Assembly: GCF_958295425.1 (NCBI RefSeq)
Contig: NC_081144.1
Span: 2,770,501-2,834,500, forward strand
DNA length: 64,000 bases
Origin: Solea solea
Taxonomy: Eukaryota > Chordata > Actinopteri > Pleuronectiformes > Soleidae
Direction: 5' to 3'
In this document: positions 50,005-64,000 of the stretch, piece by piece
Layout: each line of letters starts with the position of its first letter
Position numbering within the stretch: position 1 is the stretch's first letter
Notes under the pieces: model-generated
Told to the model about the DNA's origin: nothing
Database searches by the model: none
What the model saw: only the letters and a program-made list of their open reading frames with translations
Translations under genes and position numbers: made by a program

Positions 50005-53000
50005 ATGTTGTCCAAAATTTGACAAGAAAGTCATACATCACTGTCGTCCAAAATGTGACAAAAAAGTCATACTTGAGTATGTCGTCCAAAATCTGACAAA
50101 AAAGTCATACTTTACTATGTCGTCCACAATTTGACAAAAAGTCATACTTTAGTATGTTATCCAAAATGTGACAAAAAAGTCATAGTATAATATGTCGTCC
50201 AAAATTTGACAAAAACGTCATAGTTTAGTATGTCTTCCAAAATTTGACAAAAAAAGTCATAGTATAGTATGTCGTCCGAATTTGACTAAAAGTCATACTT
50301 TGCTATGTCGTCCAAAATTTGACAAAAAAGTCATAGTATGGTATGTAGTCCAAAATTTGACAAAAAAGTCATAGTATAGTATGTCCTCCAAAATTTGACT
50401 AAAAGTCATACTTTGTCGTCCAAAATTTGGCAAAAACGTCATAGTTAAGTATGTCGTCCAAAATTTGACCTCAAAATCATACATTACTATGTCGTCCAAA
50501 ATTTGACAAGTCATAGTATGTCGTCCAAAATTTGACAAAAGTCATACTTTACTATGTCGTCCAAAATTTGACAAAAAAAGTCATAGTATAGTATGTCGTC
50601 CAAATTTGACTAAAAGTCATAGTATAGTATGTCGTCCAAAATTTGACAAAAAAGTCATAGTATAGTATGTCGTCCAAAATTTGACAAAAAGTCATACTTT
50701 ACTATGTCGTCAAAAAATGCACAAAAAGTCATAGTATAGTATGTCGTCCGAAATTTGAATAAAAAGTCATACTTAACTGTCTTCCAAAATTTGACAAAAG
50801 TCATAGTATAGTATGTCGTCCAAAATTTGACAAAAAAGTCATACTTTGCTTTGTCGCCCAAAATTTGACTAAAAGTCATACATTTCTGTCGTCAAAAATT
50901 TGACAAAAACGTCATAGTATGTTGTCCAAAATTTGACTAAGTCATACTTTACTATGTCGTCCAGAATTTGACAAAAACGTCATAGTTTAGTATGTCGTCC
51001 AAAATTTGACAAAAAAGTCATACTTTACTATGTCGTCAAAAATTGCACAAAAAGTCATAGTATAGTATGTCGTCCAAAATTTGACAAAAAAAGTCATAGT
51101 ATAGTATGTCGTCCAAATTTGACTAAAAGTCATAGTATAGTATGTCGTCCAAAATTTGACAAAAAAGTCATAGTATAGTATGTCGTCCAAAATTTGACAA
51201 AAAGTCATACTTTACTATGTCGTCAAAAATTGCACAAAAAGTCATAGTATAGTATGTCGTCCGAAATTTGAATAAAAAGTCATACTTAACTGTCTTCCAA
51301 AATTTGACAAAAGTCTTAGTATAGTATGTCGTCCAAAATTTGACAAAAAAGTCATAGTATAGTATGTCGTCCAAAATTTGACAAAAAAGTCATAGTATAT
51401 TATGTCGTCCAAAATTTGACAAAAAAGTCATAGTATAGTATGTCGTCCAAAATTTGGCAAAAACGTCATAGTTTAGTATGTTGTCCAAAATTTGACCTCA
51501 AAATCATACTTTACTATGTCGTCAAAAATTGCACAAAAAGTCATAGTATGTCGTCCGAAATTTGAATAAAGTCATACTTTACTATGTCGTCCAAAATTTG
51601 ACAAAAACGTCATAGTATAGTATGTCGTCCAAAATTTGACTAAAAGTCATACTTTACTATGTCGTCCAAAATTTGACAAAAAAAGTCATACTTTACTGTC
51701 GTCAAAAATTGCACAAAAAGTCATAGTATAGCATGTCGTCCAAAATTTGACTAAAAGTCATACTTTACTATGTCGTCCAAAATTTGACAGAAAGTCATAC
51801 TTTACTATGTCGTCCAAAATTTGACAAAAAAGTCATAGTATAGTATGTCGTCCAAAATTTGACTAAAAGTCATACTTTACTATGTCGTCCAAAATTTGAC
51901 AAAAAAAGTCATACTTTACTATGTCGTCAAAAATTGCACAAAAAGTCATAGTATAGCATGTCGTCCGAAATTTGAATAAAAAGTCATACTTAACTGACGT
52001 CCAAAATTTGACAAAAGTCATAGTATAGTATGTCGTCCAAAATTTGACAAAAAAGTCATACTTTGCTTTGTCGCCCAAAATTTGACAAAAAAGTCATACT
52101 TTACTATGTCGTCCAAAATTTGACAAAAACGTCATACTTTACTATGTCGTCCAAAATTTGACAAAAACGTCATAGTATAGTATGACGTTTTTGTCAAGTC
52201 ATAGTATAGTATGTCGTCCAAAATTTGACTAAAAGTCATACTTTACTATGTCGTCCAAAATTTGACAAAAAGTCATAGTATAGTATGTCGTCCAAAATTT
52301 GACTAAAAGTCATACTTTACTATGTCGTCCAAAATTTGACAAAAAAAGTCATACTTTACTATGTCGTCAAAAATTGCACAAAAAGTCATAGTATAGCATG
52401 TCGTCCGAAATTTGAATAAAAAGTCATACTTAACTGTCGTCCAAAATTTGACAAAAAAGTCAAAGTATAGTGTGTCCTCCAAAATTTGACTAAAAGTCAT
52501 ACTTTACTATGTCGTCCAAAATTTGACAAAAACGTCATAGTATAGTATGTCGTCCAAAATTTGGCAAAAACGTCATAGTATAGTATGTCGTCCAAAATTT
52601 GACAAAAAAATCATAGTATAGTATGTCGTCCAAAATTTGGCAAAAACGTCATAGTTTAGTATGGCGTCCAAAATTTGACCTCAAAATCATACTTTACTAT
52701 GTCGTCAAAAATTGCACAAAAAGTCATAGTATAGTATGTCGTCCGAAATTTGGATAAAAAGTCATACTTTACTATGTCGTCCAAAATTTTACAAAAACGT
52801 CATAGTTTAGTATGTCGTCCAAAATTTGACAAAAAAGTCATAGTATAGTATGTTGTCCAAAATTTGACTAAAAGTCATAATTTAGTATGTCGTCCAAAAT
52901 TTGACAAAAAAGTCATAGTATAGTATGTCGTCCAAAATTTGACAAAAAAGTCATAGTATATTATGTCGTCCAAAATTTGACAAAAAAGTCATAGTATAGT

Positions 53001-56000
53001 ATGTCGTCCAAAATTTGGCAAAAACGTCATAGTTTAGTATGTTGTCCAAAATTTGACCTCAAAATCATACTTTACTATGTCGTCAAAAATTGCACAAAAA
53101 GTCATAGTATGTCGTCCGAAATTTGAATAAAAAGTCATACTTTACTATGTCGTCCAAAATTTGACAAAAACGTCATAGTATAGTATGTCGTCCAAAATTT
53201 GACTAAAAGTCATACTTTACTATGTCGTCCAAAATTTGACAAAAAAAGTCATACTTTACTATGTCGTCAAAAATTGCACAAAAAGTCATAGTATAGCATG
53301 TCGTCCAAAATATGACTAAAAGTCATACTTTACTATGTCGTCCAAAATTTGACAAAAAGTCATAGTATAGTATGTCGTCCAAAATTTGACTAAAAGTCAT
53401 ACTTTACTATGTCGTCAAAAATTGCACAAAAAGTCATAGTATAGCATGTCGTCCGAAATTTGAATAAAAAGTCATACTTAACTGTCGTCCAAAATTTGAC
53501 AAAAAAGTCAAAGTATAGTGTGTCCTCCAAAATTTGACTAAAAGTCATACTTTACTATGTCGTCCAAAATTTGACAAAAACGTCATAGTATAGTATGTCG
53601 TCCAAAATTTGACAAAAAAGTCATAGTATAGTATGTCGTCCAAAATTTGGCAAAAACGTCATAGTTTAGTATGTCGTCCAAAATTTGACCTCAAAATCAT
53701 ACTTTACTATGTCGTCAAAAATTGCACAAAAAGTCATAGTATAGTATGTCGTCCGAAATTTGGATAAAAAGTCATACTTTACTATGTCGTCCAAAATTTT
53801 ACAAAAACGTCATAGTTTAGTATGTCGTCCAAAATTTGACAAAAAAGTCATAGTATAGTATGTTGTCCAAAATTTGACTAAAAGTCATAATTTAGTATGT
53901 CGTCCAAAATTTGACAAAAAAGTCATAGTATAGTATGTCGTCCAAAATTTGACAAAAAAGTCATAGTATATTATGTCGTCCAAAATTTGACAAAAAAGTC
54001 ATAGTATAGTATGTCGTCCAAAATTTGGCAAAAACGTCATAGTTTAGTATGTTGTCCAAAATTTGACCTCAAAATCATACTTTACTATGTCGTCAAAAAT
54101 TGCACAAAAAGTCATAGTATGTCGTCCGAAATTTGAATAAAAAGTCATACTTTACTATGTCGTCCAAAATTTGACAAAAACGTCATAGTATAGTATGTCG
54201 TCCAAAATTTGACAAAAAAAGTCATACTTTACTATGTCGTCAAAAATTGCACAAAAAGTCATAGTATAGCATGTCGTCCAAAATATGACTAAAAGTCATA
54301 CTTTACTATGTCGTCCAAAATTTGACAAAAAGTCATAGTATAGTATGTCGTCCAAAATTTGACTAAAAGTCATACTTTACTATGTCGTCCAAAATTTGAC
54401 AAAAAAGTCATAGTATAGTATGTCGTCCAAAATTTGACTAAAAGTCATACTTTACTATGTCGTCCAAAATTTGACGAAAAAGTCATACTTTACTATGTCG
54501 TCAAAAAGTCATAGTATAGCATGTCGTCCGAAATTTGAATAAAAAGTCATACTTAACTGACGTCCAAAATTTGACAAAAGTCATACTTTACTATGTCGTC
54601 CAAAATTTGACAGAAACGTCATAGTATAGTATGTCGTCCAAAATTTGGCAAAAACGTCATAGTATAGTATGTCGTCCAAAATTTGACAAAAAAATCATAG
54701 TATAGTATGTCGTCCAAAATTTGGCAAAACGTCATAGTTTAGTATGTCGTCCAAAATTTGACTAAAAGTCATAATTTAGTATGTCGTCCAAAATTGCACA
54801 AAAAGTCATAGTATAGTATGTCGTCCAAAATTTTACAAAAACGTCATAGTTTAGTATGTCGTCCAAAATTTGACAAAAAAGTCATAGTATAGTATGTCGT
54901 CCAAAATTTGACTAAAAGTCATAATTTAGTATGTCGTCCAAAATTTGACAAAAAAGTCATAGTATAGTATGTCGTCCAAAATTTGACAAAAAAGTCATAG
55001 TATAGTATGTCCTCCAAAATTTGACAAAAAAGTCATACTTTGCTTTGTCGCCCAAAAATTGCACAAAAAGTCATAGTATAGCATGTCGTCCGAAATTTGA
55101 ATAAAAAGTCATACTTAACTGTCGTCCAAAATTTGACAAAAGTCATAGTATAGTATGTTGTCCAAAATTTGACAAAAAAGTCATACTTTGCTTTGTCGCC
55201 CAAAATTTGACAAAAAAGTCATAGTATAGTATGTCGTCCAAAATTTGGCAAAAAGTCATAGTTTAGTATGTCGTCCAAAATTTGACCTCAAAATCATACT
55301 TTACTATGTCGTCAAAAATTGCACAAAAAGTCATAGTATGTCGTCCGAAATTTGAATAAAAAGTCATACTTTACTATGTCGTCCAAAATTTGACAAAAAC
55401 GTCATAGTATAGTATGTCGTCCAAAATTTGACAAAAACGTCATAGTATAGTATGTCGTCCAAAATTTGACTAAAAGTCATAGTTTAGTATGTCGTCCAAA
55501 ATTTGACAAAAAAGTCATAGTATAGTATGTCATCCAAAATTTGACTAAAAGTCATAGTTTAGTATGTCGTCCAAAATTTGACAAAAAAGTCATAGTATAG
55601 TATGTCGTCCAAAATTTGACTAAAAGTCATACTTTACTATGTCGTCAAAAATTGCACAAAAAGTCATAGTATAGTATGTTGTCCAAAATTTGACTAAAAG
55701 TCATACTTTACTATGTCGTCCAAAATTTGACAAAAAAGTCATAGTATAGTATGTCGTCCAAAATTTGACTAAAAGTCATACTTTACTATGTCGTCCAAAA
55801 TTTGACAAAAAAGTCATACTTTACTATGTCGTCAAAAATTGCACAAAAAGTCATAGTATAGTATGTCGTCCGAAATTTGAATAAAAAGTCATACTTAACT
55901 GACGTCCAAAATTTGACAAAAGTCATAGTATAGTATGTCGTCCAAAATTTGACAAAAAAGTCATACTTTGCTTTGTCGCCCAAAATTTGACAAAAAAGTC

Positions 56001-59000
56001 ATAGTATAGTATGTCCTCCAAAATTTGACTAAAAGTCATACTTTACTATGTCGTCCAAAATTTGACAAAAACGTCATAGTATAGTATGTCGTCCAAAATT
56101 TGGCAAAAACGTCATAGTATAGTATGTCGTCCAAAATTTGACAAAAAAATCATAGTATAGTATGTCGTCCAAAATTTGGCAAAAACGTCATAGTTTAGTA
56201 TGTCGTCCAAAATTTGACCTCAAAATCATACTTTACTATGTCGTCAAAAATTGCACAAAAAATCATAGTATAGTATGTCGTCCAAAATTTTACAAAAACG
56301 TCATAGTTTAGTATGTCGTCCAAAATTTGACAAAAAAGTCATAGTATAGTATGTCGTCCAAAATTTGACTAAAAGTCATAATTTAGTATGTCGTCCAAAA
56401 TTTGACAAAAAAGTCATAGTATAGTATGTCGTCCAAAATTTGACAAAAAAGTCATAGTATAGTATGTCCTCCAAAATTTGACAAAAAAGTCATACTTTGC
56501 TTTGTCGCCCAAAATTTGACAAAAACGTCATAGTATATTATGTCGTCCAAAATTTGACAAAAAAATCATAGTATAGTATGTCATCCAAAATTTGGCAAAA
56601 ACGTCATAGTTTAGTATGTCGTCCAAAATTTGACCTCAAAATCATACTTTACTATGTCGTCAAAAATTGCACAAAAAGTCATAGTATAGTATGTCGTCCG
56701 AAATTTGACTAAAAGTCATAGTTTAGTATGTCGTCCAAAATTTGACAAAAAAGTCATAGTATAGTATGTCGTCCAAAATTTGACTAAAAGTCATACTTTA
56801 CTATGTCGTCCAAAATTTGACAAAAAAAGTCATACTTTACTATGTCGTCAAAAATTGCACAAAAAGTCATAGTATAGCATGTCGTCCGAAATTTGAATAA
56901 AAAGTCATACTTAACTGTCGTCCAAAATTTGACAAAAGTCATAGTATAGTATGTCGTCCAAAATTTGACAAAAAAGTCATACTTTGCTTTGTCGCCCAAA
57001 ATTTGACAAAAAAGTCATAGTATAGTATGTCGTCCAAAATTTGGTAAAAAAAATCATAGTATAGTTTGTCGTCCAAAATTTGGCAAAAACGTCATAGTAT
57101 ATTTTGTCGTCCAAAATTTGACAAAAAAGTCATAGTATAGTATGTCGTCCAAAATTTGGCAAAAACGTCATAGTTTAGTATGTCGTCCAAAATTTGACCT
57201 CAAAATCATACTTTACTATGTCGTCAAAAATTGCACAAAAAGTCATAGTATGTCGTCCGAAATTTGAATAAAAAGTCATACTTTACTATGTCGTCCAAAA
57301 TTTGACAAAAACGTCATAGTATAGTATGTCGTCCAAAATTTGACAAAAACGTCATAGTATAGTATGTCGTCCAAAATTTGACTAAAAGTCATAGTTTAGT
57401 ATGTCGTCCAAAATTTGACAAAAAAGTCATAGTATAGTATGTCATCCAAAATTTGACTAAAAGTCATAGTTTAGTATGTCGTCCAAAATTTGACAAAAAA
57501 GTCATAGTATAGTATGTCGTCCAAAATTTGACTAAAAGTCATACTTTACTATGTCGTCAAAAATTGCACAAAAAGTCATAGTATAGTATGTCGTCCAAAA
57601 TTTGACAAAAAAGTCATACTTTGCTTTGTCGCCCAAAATTTGACAAAAAAGTCATAGTATAGTATGTCGTCCAAAATTTGACTAAAAGTCATACTTTACT
57701 ATGTCGTCCAAAATTTGACAAGTCATAGTATGTCGTCCAAAATTTGACAAATGTCATAATTTAGTATGTCGTCCAAAATTTGACAAACAAAGTCATAGTA
57801 TAGTATGTCGTCCAAAATTTGACTAAAAGTCATACTTTACTATGTCGTCCAAAATTTGACAAAAAAAGTCATACTTTACTATGTCGTCAAAAATTGCACA
57901 AAAAGTCATAGTATAGCATGTCGTCCGAAATTTGAATAAAAAGTCATACTTAACTGTCGTCCAAAATTTGACAAAAGTCATAGTATAGTATGTCGTCCAA
58001 AATTTGACAAAAAAGTCATACTTTGCTTTGTCGCCCAAAATTTGACAAAAAAGTCATAGTATAGTATGTCGTCCAAAATTTGGTAAAAAAAATCATAGTA
58101 TAGTTTGTCGTCCAAAATTTGGCAAAAACGTCATAGTATATTTTGTCGTCCAAAATTTGACAAAAAAGTCATAGTATAGTATGTCGTCCAAAATTTGGCA
58201 AAAACGTCATAGTTTAGTATGTCGTCCAAAATTTGACCTCAAAATCATACTTTACTATGTCGTCAAAAATTGCACAAAAAGTCATAGTATGTCGTCCGAA
58301 ATTTGAATAAAAAGTCATACTTTACTATGTCGTCCAAAATTTGACAAAAACGTCATAGTATAGTATGTCGTCCAAAATTTGACAAAAACGTCATAGTATA
58401 GTATGTCGTCCAAAATTTGACTAAAAGTCATAGTTTAGTATGTCGTCCAAAATTTGACAAAAAAGTCATAGTATAGTATGTCATCCAAAATTTGACTAAA
58501 AGTCATAGTTTAGTATGTCGTCCAAAATTTGACAAAAAAGTCATAGTATAGTATGTCGTCCAAAATTTGACTAAAAGTCATACTTTACTATGTCGTCAAA
58601 AATTGCACAAAAAGTCATAGTATAGTATGTCGTCCAAAATTTGACAAAAAAGTCATACTTTGCTTTGTCGCCCAAAATTTGACAAAAAAGTCATAGTATA
58701 GTATGTCGTCCAAAATTTGACTAAAAGTCATACTTTACTATGTCGTCCAAAATTTGACAAAAAAGTCATAGTATGGTATGTAGTCCAAAATTTGACAAAA
58801 AAGTCATACTTTACTATGTCGTCCAAAATTTGACAAGTCATAGTATGTCGTCCAAAATTTGACAAATGTCATAATTTAGTATGTCGTCCAAAATTTGACA
58901 AACAAAGTCATAGTATAGTATGTCGTCCAAATTTGACTAAAAGTCATAGTTTAGTATGTCGTCCAAAATTTGACAAAAAAGTCATAGTATAGTATGTCGT

Positions 59001-62000
59001 CCAAAATTTGACTAAAAGTCAAAGTTTAGTATGTTGTCCAAAATTTGACAAAAAAGTCATAGTATAGTATGTCCTCCAAAATTTGACTAAAAGTCATAGT
59101 TTAGTATGTCGTCAAAAATTTGACAAAAAAGTCATAGTATAGTATGTCGTCCAAAATTTGACTAAAAGTCATAGTATAGTATGTCGTCCAAAATTTGACA
59201 AAAAAGTCATAGTATAGTATGTCGTCCAAAATTTGACAAAAAGTCATACTTTACTATGTCGTCAAAAATTGCACAAAAGTCATAGTATAGTATGTCGTCC
59301 AAAATTTGACAAAAAAGTCATACTTTGCTTTGTCGCCCAAAATTTGACAAAAAAGTCATAGTATAGTATGTCGTCCAAAATTTGACAAAAACGTCATAGT
59401 ATAGTATGTCGTCCAAAATTTGACAAAAAAGTCATAGTATGTCGTCCAAAATTTGACTAAAAGTCATACTTTACTATGTCGTCCAAAATTTGACAAAAAA
59501 GTCATAGTATAGTATGTCGTCCAAAATTTGACTAAAAGTCATACTTTACTATGTCGTCCAAAATTTGACAAAAACGTCATAGTATAGTATGTCGTCCAAA
59601 ATTTGATAAAAAAGTCATAGTATGTCGTCTGAAATTTGACTAAGTCATACTTTACTATGTCGTCCAAAATTTGACAAACACGTCATAGTTTAGTATGTCG
59701 TCCAAAATTTGACAAAAAAGTCATACTTTACTATGTCGTCAAAAATTGCACAAAAAGTCATAGTATAGTATGTTGTCCGAAGTTTGAATAAAAAGTCATA
59801 CTTAACTGTCGTCCAAAATTTGACAAAAGTCATAGTATAGCATGTCGTCCGAAATTTGAATAAAAAGTCATACTTAACTGTCGTCCAAAATTTGACAAAA
59901 GTCATAGTATAGTATGTCGTCCAAAATTTGACAAAAAAGTCATACTTTGCTTTGTCGCCCAAAATTTGACAAAAAAGTCATAGTATAGTATGTCGTCCAA
60001 AATTTGGTAAAAAAAATCATAGTATAGTTTGTCGTCCAAAATTTGGCAAAAACGTCATAGTATATTTTGTCGTCCAAAATTTGACAAAAAAGTCATAGTA
60101 TAGTATGTCGTCCAAAATTTGGCAAAAACGTCATAGTTTAGTATGTCGTCCAAAATTTGACCTCAAAATCATACTTTACTATGTCGTCAAAAATTGCACA
60201 AAAAGTCATAGTATGTCGTCCGAAATTTGAATAAAAAGTCATACTTTACTATGTCGTCCAAAATTTGACAAAAACGTCATAGTATAGTATGTCGTCCAAA
60301 ATTTGACAAAAACGTCATAGTATAGTATGTCGTCCAAAATTTGACTAAAAGTCATAGTTTAGTATGTCGTCCAAAATTTGACAAAAAAGTCATAGTATAG
60401 TATGTCATCCAAAATTTGACTAAAAGTCATAGTTTAGTATGTCGTCCAAAATTTGACAAAAAAGTCATAGTATAGTATGTCGTCCAAAATTTGACTAAAA
60501 GTCATACTTTACTATGTCGTCAAAAATTGCACAAAAAGTCATAGTATAGTATGTCGTCCAAAATTTGACAAAAAAGTCATACTTTGCTTTGTCGCCCAAA
60601 ATTTGACAAAAAAGTCATAGTATAGTATGTCGTCCAAAATTTGACTAAAAGTCATACTTTACTATGTCGTCCAAAATTTGACAAAAAAGTCATAGTATGG
60701 TATGTAGTCCAAAATTTGACAAAAAAGTCATACTTTACTATGTCGTCCAAAATTTGACAAGTCATAGTATGTCGTCCAAAATTTGACAAATGTCATAATT
60801 TAGTATGTCGTCCAAAATTTGACAAACAAAGTCATAGTATAGTATGTCGTCCAAATTTGACTAAAAGTCATAGTTTAGTATGTCGTCCAAAATTTGACAA
60901 AAAAGTCATAGTATAGTATGTCGTCCAAAATTTGACTAAAAGTCATAGTTTAGTATGTCGTCCAAAATTTGACAAAAAAGTCATAGTATAGTATGTCCTC
61001 CAAAATTTGACTAAAAGTCATAGTTTAGTATGTCGTCAAAAATTTGACAAAAAAGTCATAGTATAGTATGTCGTCCAAAATTTGACTAAAAGTCATAGTA
61101 TAGTATGTCGTCCAAAATTTGACAAAAGTCATAGTATAGTATGTCGTCCAAAATTTGACAAAAAGTCATACTTTACTATGTCGTCAAAAATTGCACAAAA
61201 GTCATAGTATAGTATGTCGTCCAAAATTTGACAAAAAAGTCATACTTTGCTTTGTCGCCCAAAATTTGACAAAAAAGTCATAGTATAGTATGTCGTCCAA
61301 AATTTGACAAAAACGTCATAGTATAGTATGTCGTCCAAAATTTGACAAAAAAGTCATAGTATGTCGTCCAAAATTTGACTAAAAGTCATACTTTACTATG
61401 TCGTCCAAAATTTGACAAAAAAGTCATAGTATAGTATGTCGTCCAAAATTTGACTAAAAGTCATACTTTACTATGTCGTCCAAAATTTGACAAAAACGTC
61501 ATAGTATAGTATGTCGTCCAAAATTTGACAAAAAAGTCATAGTATGTCGTCTGAAATTTGACTAAAAGTCATACTTTACTATGTCCTCCAAAATTTGACA
61601 AACACGTCATAGTTTAGTATGTCGTCCAAAATTTGACAAAAAAGTCATACTTTGCTTTGTCGCCCAAAATTTGACAAAAAAGTCATAGTATAGTATGTCG
61701 TCCAAAATTTGACAAAAACGTCATAGTATAGTATGTCGTCCAAAATTTGACAAAAAAGTCATAGTATGTCGTCCAAAATTTGACTAAAAGTCATACTTTA
61801 CTATGTCGTCCAAAATTTGACAAAAAAGTCATAGTATAGTATGTCGTCCAAAATTTGACTAAAAGTCATACTTTACTATGTCGTCCAAAATTTGACAAAA
61901 ACGTCATAGTATAGTATGTCGTCCAAAATTTGACAAAAAAGTCATAGTATGTCGTCTGAAATTTGACTAAAAGTCATACTTTACTATGTCCTCCAAAATT

Positions 62001-62294
62001 TGACAAACACGTCATAGTTTAGTATGTCGTCCAAAATTTGACAAAAAAGTCATACTTTACTATGTCGTCAAAAATTGCACAAAAAGTCATAGTATAGTAT
62101 GTCGTCCGAAGTTTGAATAAAAAGTCATACTTAACTGTCGTCCAAAATTTGACAAAAGTCATAGTATAGTATGTCGTCCAAAATTTGACAAAAAAGTCAT
62201 ATATTAGTATGTCGTCCAAAATTTGACTAAAAAGTCATACTTTAGTATGTCGTCCAAAATTTGACTAAAAAGTCATACTTTAGTATGTCGTCCA
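50005..62294. repeat. 12.3-kb satellite array, monomer about 38 bp
   Basis: The whole interval is tandem copies of a unit of the form ATGTCGTCCAAAATTTGAC, then 4-6 A, then GTCATAGTATAGT. At about 38 bp each this is roughly 320 units. Common variants carry TTTGGC, TTTGACCTCAAAATC, AATTGCAC or GAAATTTGAATAA in the middle, and GTATAGTAT, GTTTAGTAT or CTTTACTAT between GTCATA and GTCGTCC. Higher-order duplications of about 1.01, 1.04 and 1.92 kb are visible. The first few units (50,005-50,300) are the most diverged. Minus-strand open frames with repeated YDFFVKFWTT-like peptides are by-products. Confidence 0.98.
52158..52197. repeat. Perfect palindrome within the satellite
   Basis: Two 17-base arms (TTGACAAAAACGTCATA and its exact reverse complement) flank six bases GTATAG. 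It is the only place noticed where a satellite piece is inverted relative to the rest. Confidence 0.95.
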
Positions 62295-62297
62295 TCA

Positions 62298-63514
<1,217 letters not shown>

Positions 63515-64000
63515 CTGAAGAATCACATGACGACAATACCTCAGCAGTCGCGATCCGAAGCTAACAAGTCGCATCGGATTAATTTAGGCGCCCATTTGAT
63601 CTTTGCTTACTGTTGAATATCTGCGGATATCTACAGAAGAGTATTAGGGCCACATGTAAAAAGGTTTATTTATTTTTTATTTTTTTTTTAAATAAAACAG
63701 CATGAATTCTGAGATTAATGTCAGAATTATGACTTTTTTCTCAGAATTATTACTTTAATCTCAGAATTATGATTTTTTTTTTTCAGTACTTCAGAATTAT
63801 GACTGTAATCCCTTCAGTCTAATTTCTTGTAGACAGTTATATTTGATTCAGGGATGGTTGTTTATGTGTCCTTATGTGTTATAACAATATAGCATATTTT
63901 GCGGCGCTTATACTTAATACTTATGACCTTTTTGAATCTTGTACCTGGCAAATACTCCATATTACAAAAACTAAAACTAATAAAAACTCAACCAAAACTG
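63515..64000 (-). other. pabpc1l intron to the window edge
   Basis: No further coding exon was recognised. 63,655-63,815 holds AATTCTGAG/AATTATGAC-type degenerate repeats related to 20,575-20,760. Confidence 0.6.

Noticed and set aside
50293..62219. Minus-strand open frames with YDFFVKFWTT-like repeats
   Set aside because: By-products of the 38-bp monomer; frames break with each length variant and have no start or splice logic.
50005..62294. CRISPR-like regular repeats
   Set aside because: Units are contiguous without unique spacers, the genome is clearly a vertebrate, and no cas-like gene is present; this is a satellite.

Overview
This is nuclear DNA from a teleost fish, probably a spiny-rayed one. 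The basis is vertebrate-type split genes with compact introns, teleost-type repeats (tRNA-derived SINEs, hAT, Tc1 and LINE copies, many CA/TA/GACA microsatellites), and an SLC12A5 / RBM39 / PABPC1L neighbourhood whose human counterparts all lie on chromosome 20. The species is not determined.

Layout: (1) 1-15,778 holds no gene I can support. It is AT-rich DNA with old transposon fragments and simple repeats, ending in a 1.24-kb hAT-like insertion (14,473-15,713) with an 8-bp target-site duplication and an internal minisatellite. (2) 15,779-29,628 (+) carries 25 coding exons of slc12a5 (neuronal K-Cl cotransporter KCC2). It is complete except for the first coding exon, and all introns are GT-AG. 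A 15-nt microexon lies near the 3' end. (3) 32,699-34,120 (+) is an intronless, fully open ammonium transporter of the Rh type C kind (473 aa). (4) 35,730-36,682 (-) is a 5'-truncated LINE with a perfect 14-bp target-site duplication and an open reverse-transcriptase frame. (5) About 38,400-48,100 (+) is rbm39: a non-coding first exon plus 14 coding exons (499 aa), with a candidate poison exon in the first coding intron. (6) 48,613-49,411 is an internally deleted Tc1-like element. (7) 50,005-62,294 is a 12.3-kb satellite array with a monomer of about 38 bp. (8) 62,298-63,514 (-) is the 3' end of pabpc1l (MLLE/PABC domain). Its stop codon lies a few bases from the last satellite monomer.

The host genes do not form one pathway. 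slc12a5 sets neuronal chloride, the Rh protein moves ammonia across membranes, rbm39 is a splicing factor, and pabpc1l is a germline/early-embryo poly(A)-binding protein. rbm39 and pabpc1l converge on the satellite, so the array must act as, or replace, the pabpc1l 3' UTR and downstream region.

The most interesting points are the satellite abutting the pabpc1l stop codon with its higher-order structure and two-state box, the inverted hAT copies flanking two slc12a5 exons, the intact intronless Rh gene, and the candidate rbm39 poison exon. Exon coordinates were set by hand from reading frame, splice consensus and recalled family proteins. No alignment or database search was run.
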